Assembly: GCF_024972735.1 (NCBI RefSeq)
Contig: NZ_CP087723.1
Coordinates: forward strand, 2,232,001 to 2,296,000
DNA: 64,000 nucleotides
Reading direction: 5' to 3'
Origin: Halalkaliarchaeum sp. AArc-CO
Lineage (GTDB): Archaea; Halobacteriota; Halobacteria; Halobacteriales; Haloferacaceae
Part shown: positions 60,901 to 64,000 of the stretch, one piece after another
Numbering within the stretch: the stretch's first letter is position 1
Layout: every line of letters starts with the position of its first letter
Position numbers and translations under genes: made by a program
Notes under the pieces: model-generated
Databases searched by the model: none
Seen by the model: only the letters and a program-made list of their open reading frames with translations
Told to the model about the DNA's origin: nothing

Positions 60901-61218
60901 TCAGGCGTCCCCGCCGACGAACGCTTCGGCGCCCTCGTAGTCCCAGAAGCCGCCCGCTCGCATCGCCTTCCCGACTGCCCTGTGGAGTTCGACGAAGTCC
61001 GCAAACTCCTCCTGTTCGACGTGTTCGAAGATGTCCCGCAACGCGACCACCCGCTCGTGGTTGATCCGGATCGGGTCGTCGCCGTACTCCTCGAGGAACG
61101 CCTCCTTGGAGAGGGGAAAATCCTCCTCCTCGTCGACCTTCTTTGCGATCACTGCGTGGCCGTACTTCCGCATTCCTTCGCTACCCTCCTCACCGTCGGG
61201 ATCGTGTGGCCAGTCCAT
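60901..61218 (-). CDS. DUF5785-type small haloarchaeal protein
   Basis: 105 aa. It begins MDWPHDPDGEEGSEGMRKYG, continues IAKKVDEEEDFPL and DPIRINHERVV, and ends GGFWDYEGAEAFV: a compact, mostly helical acidic protein conserved among haloarchaea. Function unknown. No Cys or membrane span. It sits between ppsA and tRNA-Ser. Confidence 0.75.
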   Translation of the reverse strand: MDWPHDPDGEEGSEGMRKYGHAVIAKKVDEEEDFPLSKEAFLEEYGDDPIRINHERVVALRDIFEHVEQEEFADFVELHRAVGKAMRAGGFWDYEGAEAFVGGDA

Positions 61219-61305
61219 ACGGGCCCGTACTCACACCCACCCGATAGAACTTGCGCTCCGAGCGTCGGGCGTCGGTTTCGTCGAAAACGGCGGAAAACCG
61301 AGACG

Positions 61306-61389
61306 CGGTGGGACTGGGATTCGAACCCAGGAGGCCTGACGGCCACCTGCTCTCAAGGCAGGCGCGATAGTCCACTCCGCCATCCCACC
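61306..61389 (-). tRNA. tRNA-Ser (anticodon TGA)
   Basis: 84 nt on the minus strand. The acceptor stem GGTGGGA pairs with TCCCACC and the discriminator is G. The anticodon stem-loop is CCTGC-CTTGAGA-GCAGG, reading TGA at 34-36. A long variable arm (class II) and GGGTTCGAATCCC as the T arm complete the serine tRNA. No intron and no encoded CCA are seen. Confidence 0.95.
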
Positions 61390-61452
61390 ACGTTTCGCAG
61401 TTGTGTGCGACCCCGCAAATGCGTGTCGGTGTCGACCGGATCCCGCTGCCGG

Positions 61453-62217
61453 TCAGTCGGACACCAGCGTCGGCTCGCCGTTCTCGATTTCGACGTCGAC
61501 GTCGAGATCCGAAAGGACAGTGGCCGTGTTGACTGGAACGATCCGTTCGGAGTCGACCCGTGCCCGCAACTGGACCAGCATCGCCGCCAGATCCCGTCCG
61601 GTTTCGATGGTCGGCTGCATTTCGACGAAGTCCACCTCGAGGTCGGCGTCCACGGCCCGATCCGCGAGCGTCGACAGCGCCGGCGGCTCCCAGGCGTCCG
61701 TAAAGTCGATCGGTTCGCGGAAGCCGGCGTAGTACACCCGTCCGCCGGGCGCCGGGCCGAGCACCGCGCCTGACTGTCGGAGTTTCATCGACGCCGAATC
61801 CAGAACCGTCCGGAAGAGGAACGGGACGGTCGGCCGTACGATCGCGACGGAGCTGGCTTCCTCCTCGCGGAGCAGATGCGTCGCGGTGTTGCCCGCCCGC
61901 GCGGAAAACGAGGAACCGACCTGGGGTTCGAACCGAACCGAATCCCGGAACTCCGGATCGTCGACCTCGTCGACGACGAGTGTTCGAAGCTGCGCCTCCG
62001 GGGGAATGTCGTCGCCGACACCGTCCGGGAAATCCGCCGCCGGGGCGTAGTTCACGAGCAGTGACCCGGCGGATCGCTCGACGGCGCGTACCGTGTCACG
62101 AAACAGCGCCTCGTACAGTTCGGCGGCGTCGGCGGCCGAAAGCGGGCTCGTCTCCACCAGTTCCTGGAGTACGTGACCTTCTTCGGGCGGCTCAGCGAGA
62201 ACGGCGACGATCGTCAT
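61453..62217 (-). CDS. DUF2064 (TIGR04282-like) GT-A-fold protein, degenerate active site
   Basis: 254 aa. The start resembles DUF2064 proteins (VLAEPPEEGHVLQELVETSP, then SAADAAELYEALFRDTV). The metal/nucleotide site that reads GSDxP in the family is RPTVP here, and the later DGGYY is PGGRVYYAG, so the Asp ligands are missing. A C-terminal extension (~60 aa) follows. The fold is probably kept without glycosyl- or nucleotidyl-transfer activity. It lies just upstream of tRNA-Ser on the same strand. Confidence 0.65.
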   Translation of the reverse strand: MTIVAVLAEPPEEGHVLQELVETSPLSAADAAELYEALFRDTVRAVERSAGSLLVNYAPAADFPDGVGDDIPPEAQLRTLVVDEVDDPEFRDSVRFEPQVGSSFSARAGNTATHLLREEEASSVAIVRPTVPFLFRTVLDSASMKLRQSGAVLGPAPGGRVYYAGFREPIDFTDAWEPPALSTLADRAVDADLEVDFVEMQPTIETGRDLAAMLVQLRARVDSERIVPVNTATVLSDLDVDVEIENGEPTLVSD

Positions 62218-62247
62218 ACCCGCGGTTCGTGCCGGGTTTCCTTGAAC

Positions 62248-63024
62248 TCACCGTTCCTGGCGGCCCTTCGTCTGCCGGTAATCCCGGCCGAGCACTCCCT
62301 CGATGAACTGTTTCACCCACGCCTCCTGTTGCTCGTCGGTCGCGCGTTCGGGCGCGAGCATCGGCACCAGTTCGAACCCCCGGCCCCGGATCGTCGTCGC
62401 GTGCGCCGCCTCGATGTCGAACGCCTCCGGCGGGCTGGTGGTGTACTCGACGGCGAGTGCCGCCAGGGTCCGGCCGCCGACCGGGACGATGACGTGTGGG
62501 TTGATCATCCGGATTTCGGCGGTCAAAAACGGGTCGCAGGCGCCGATCTCGTCGTCGGATGGGTTCTCGGGACCGTGACACCGAGTGAGATGGGTCACAT
62601 ACGCGTTGTCGAGAGGCAGTTCCCCAATTCCGTCGGAGCCTTCATCGGCGGCGATGTCGGGGTCCTCGTCGACCAACCCGACCGCCTCCAGGATCCGACC
62701 GAGGTCGGTGCCCTCGAGGATCGGATCTCCGGCTTCGTCGGCTTCCGGTGACGGTGCTTCGGCGACGAACAGGAAGTCGGCCGCGACGTCGCCGTAGCCG
62801 TGAACCACGTTCGATCGCGTCTCACAGCGACGGCAGTTCTCGCAGGTCTCGTCCATGCCGAACGGGTTCGAGGGCGTGTCCTGTCTGGCGTCCACGGCCT
62901 CCAGTTCGACCGGACGGCCAAAACGCTGTGGGTCGACCTGCTCCTCGAGAGCGTTACAGACAGCCGGAACGAGCGGTGCGGAGAACTGGCATACGGCGAA
63001 CGAATCACAACCCTTAACCGTCAT
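62248..63024 (-). CDS. Uracil-DNA glycosylase superfamily protein (family 4/5-like)
   Basis: 258 aa from ATG 63024, the longest start that avoids the initiator tRNA; ATG 62856 (before CENCRRC) is also possible. Cysteines in MDETCENCRRCETRSNVV can hold an Fe-S cluster, GYGDVAADFLFVAEAP matches motif 1, and VIVPVGGRTLAALAV the downstream region. It excises uracil from DNA, which matters in an organism with high DNA damage. Convergence with no partner; DinB lies on the other side of the tRNA. Confidence 0.8.
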   Translation of the reverse strand: MTVKGCDSFAVCQFSAPLVPAVCNALEEQVDPQRFGRPVELEAVDARQDTPSNPFGMDETCENCRRCETRSNVVHGYGDVAADFLFVAEAPSPEADEAGDPILEGTDLGRILEAVGLVDEDPDIAADEGSDGIGELPLDNAYVTHLTRCHGPENPSDDEIGACDPFLTAEIRMINPHVIVPVGGRTLAALAVEYTTSPPEAFDIEAAHATTIRGRGFELVPMLAPERATDEQQEAWVKQFIEGVLGRDYRQTKGRQER

Positions 63025-63042
63025 ACCCGATTTTTTTCTGGT

Positions 63043-63117
63043 AGCGGGATGGGATAGCCAGGAGATTCCGCCGGGCTCATAACCCGGAGATCGGTAGTTC
63101 AAATCTACCTCCCGCTA
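63043..63117 (+). tRNA. Initiator tRNA-Met (anticodon CAT)
   Basis: 75 nt. The acceptor stem AGCGGGA pairs with TCCCGCT with discriminator A. The anticodon arm CCGGG-CTCATAA-CCCGG has the three G-C pairs that mark archaeal initiators, and the T arm is GGTAGTTCAAATCTACC. The CCA end is not encoded. The start of the uracil-DNA glycosylase gene faces away, 18 nt to its left. Confidence 0.95.
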
Positions 63118-63125
63118 CTCCCACT

Positions 63126-63172
63126 TTTCCGGTTTCACCACGGACGGAGAATTTTCCAGTTTCACCACGGAC
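63126..63172. repeat. Two direct 20-bp repeats upstream of dinB
   Basis: 63126-63145 and 63153-63172 match at 19 of 20 bases (TTTCCrGTTTCACCACGGAC), with a 27-bp period. They lie between the tRNA and the dinB start, where a damage-response regulator or the tRNA 3' processing region could use them. Confidence 0.6.
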
Positions 63173-63211
63173 AGCGAAGGTTAACGGTCGTCCGACACCC
63201 ATTTCCCGTCG

Positions 63212-64000
63212 ATGGAGGCAGCCCGACTGCCCGGTACCGCCGACGAGGACGACCAGCGGATCGTCCTGCACGTCGATATGGACTGCTTTTACGCCTCCTG
63301 CGAGCGGCTGCGCGAGCCCGAACTCGAGGGGGAGCCGGTGGTCGTCGGCATGGGGTACGAGGCCGGCGAGACGAACGGTGCGGTCGCGACCGCGAGCTAC
63401 GAGGCGCGCGAGCACGGCGTCGAGAGCGCCCAGCCGATCTCCCGGGCGCTGGAGCAACTGCCGCGGATCGACGGCGAGACGGCAGACGGGACGGACACCG
63501 ATCACCGGGGACACTACCGGCCGGTCGACCTGGAGTTCTATCGAACCGTCGCAGCGGACGTGAAGTCGGTGTTACACGACTGCGCCGACGTCGTCCGGGA
63601 GGTGAGCATCGACGAGGCGTACCTGGACGTCACCGACCGCACCGGGTGGGATCCGGTTCCCGGCGGCGATCCGAGTGGGGCGGCGGGGCCGGCCGAGACC
63701 CGCCGGCTGGCCGAGGGGTACGCCAGACACGTGATCGAGCGGATCGACCGCGAGGCCGGCGTGCCCGCCAGCGTCGGCGTCGCACCCAACATGTCGACCG
63801 CGAAGATCGCCTCCGACTTCGACAAACCTAACGGTCTGACGGTGGTTCCACCGGGCCACGTCAGGGAGTTCCTTTCGCCGCTTTCGACCGCCGAACTCCA
63901 CGGCGTCGGTCCGGTGACAGCCCGTGAACTCTCGGAGCAGGGGATCGAAACCGCCGACGATCTAGCGGCGGCGGACCCGACGGAACTCGAAGCGCTGTTC
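63212..64000 (+). CDS. dinB: DNA polymerase IV (Y-family), N-terminal part; 3' end outside window
   Basis: The frame starts at ATG 63212 and runs off the right edge after 263 codons with no stop. The palm-domain motifs are HVDMDCFYASCERLREP (metal Asp pair) and VREVSIDEAYLDVTD, then SVGVAPNMSTAKIASDFDKP and LHGVGPVTARELSEQGI at the start of the HhH. Y-family polymerases copy past damaged bases. The ~35-residue insert (RIDGETADGTDTDHRGHY) is a halophilic feature. Positions beyond 64000 are unknown. Confidence 0.95.
   Translation, partial: MEAARLPGTADEDDQRIVLHVDMDCFYASCERLREPELEGEPVVVGMGYEAGETNGAVATASYEAREHGVESAQPISRALEQLPRIDGETADGTDTDHRGHYRPVDLEFYRTVAADVKSVLHDCADVVREVSIDEAYLDVTDRTGWDPVPGGDPSGAAGPAETRRLAEGYARHVIERIDREAGVPASVGVAPNMSTAKIASDFDKPNGLTVVPPGHVREFLSPLSTAELHGVGPVTARELSEQGIETADDLAAADPTELEALF

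Noticed and set aside
1-64000. CRISPR arrays, insertion sequences or integrated elements
   Set aside because: No regularly spaced repeats, transposase, integrase or attachment-site pair was seen; the repeats found are single local duplications.

Overview
This window is chromosomal DNA of a halophilic archaeon (class Halobacteria). The evidence is high G+C, strongly acidic predicted proteins, TATA-type promoters with mostly short or absent leaders, three bat-type (HTH-10) regulators, a CDC48-type AAA ATPase, Agl23-type glycosylation and folate-based one-carbon enzymes. No insertion sequence, integrase, CRISPR array or rRNA was seen. HflX runs off the left edge and DNA polymerase IV off the right edge.

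Layout. 1-8.6 kb holds information-processing and stress genes: HflX, a CBS protein with a possible ribosome-hibernation domain, an alpha/beta hydrolase, a small Hsp20-like gene overlapping cdc48, an exported beta-propeller and two bat-type regulators. 8.7-30.3 kb, plus a second transporter at 35.5-37.2 kb, is a dense one-carbon / methylamine island. It contains a core-MetE-like methyltransferase, ETF alpha and beta, a dimethylglycine/sarcosine-dehydrogenase-type flavoprotein, a cupin, a RACo-type corrinoid activator, DUF1638, a MetF-like reductase, an MtrH/MtgA-type methyl-folate:corrinoid methyltransferase, formate dehydrogenase, formate-THF ligase, a non-pyrrolysine MttB-family methyltransferase, FolD, a corrinoid protein and two BCCT carriers. 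Housekeeping genes follow at 30.3-44.7 kb (UspA, IlvA, CDF, PurEK, Agl23, RibH, aminotransferase, acyl-CoA dehydrogenase, a RIO-like kinase, an aldo/keto reductase).

44.9-52.1 kb is a compact operon-like block led by a cysteine-rich bat-type regulator: a Tat-exported four-cluster ferredoxin, a tungsten-type aldehyde:ferredoxin oxidoreductase (AOR), a small unknown protein, a membrane cytochrome b, a B12-binding radical SAM protein and a shortened AOR paralog that has lost its Fe-S ligands. 52.1-64 kb returns to housekeeping genes: TrmO, an aldehyde dehydrogenase, trpCBA with an ADH-synthase-type aldolase, PEP synthase, tRNA-Ser(UGA), an initiator tRNA-Met, a uracil-DNA glycosylase and DinB.

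How the genes fit together. Read as a pathway, the island can import betaine and demethylate it. The first methyl would pass through MttB-like protein, corrinoid protein and MtgA-like protein to THF; the next methyls would be removed by the flavoprotein and ETF as methylene-THF. MetF-like reductase, FolD, reversed formate-THF ligase and formate dehydrogenase would then oxidise the one-carbon units to CO2, with the RACo protein repairing oxidised corrinoid. The substrate is inferred, not shown by the sequence. The AOR block looks like a separate membrane-linked oxidoreductase and is the other strong candidate for an undescribed system.
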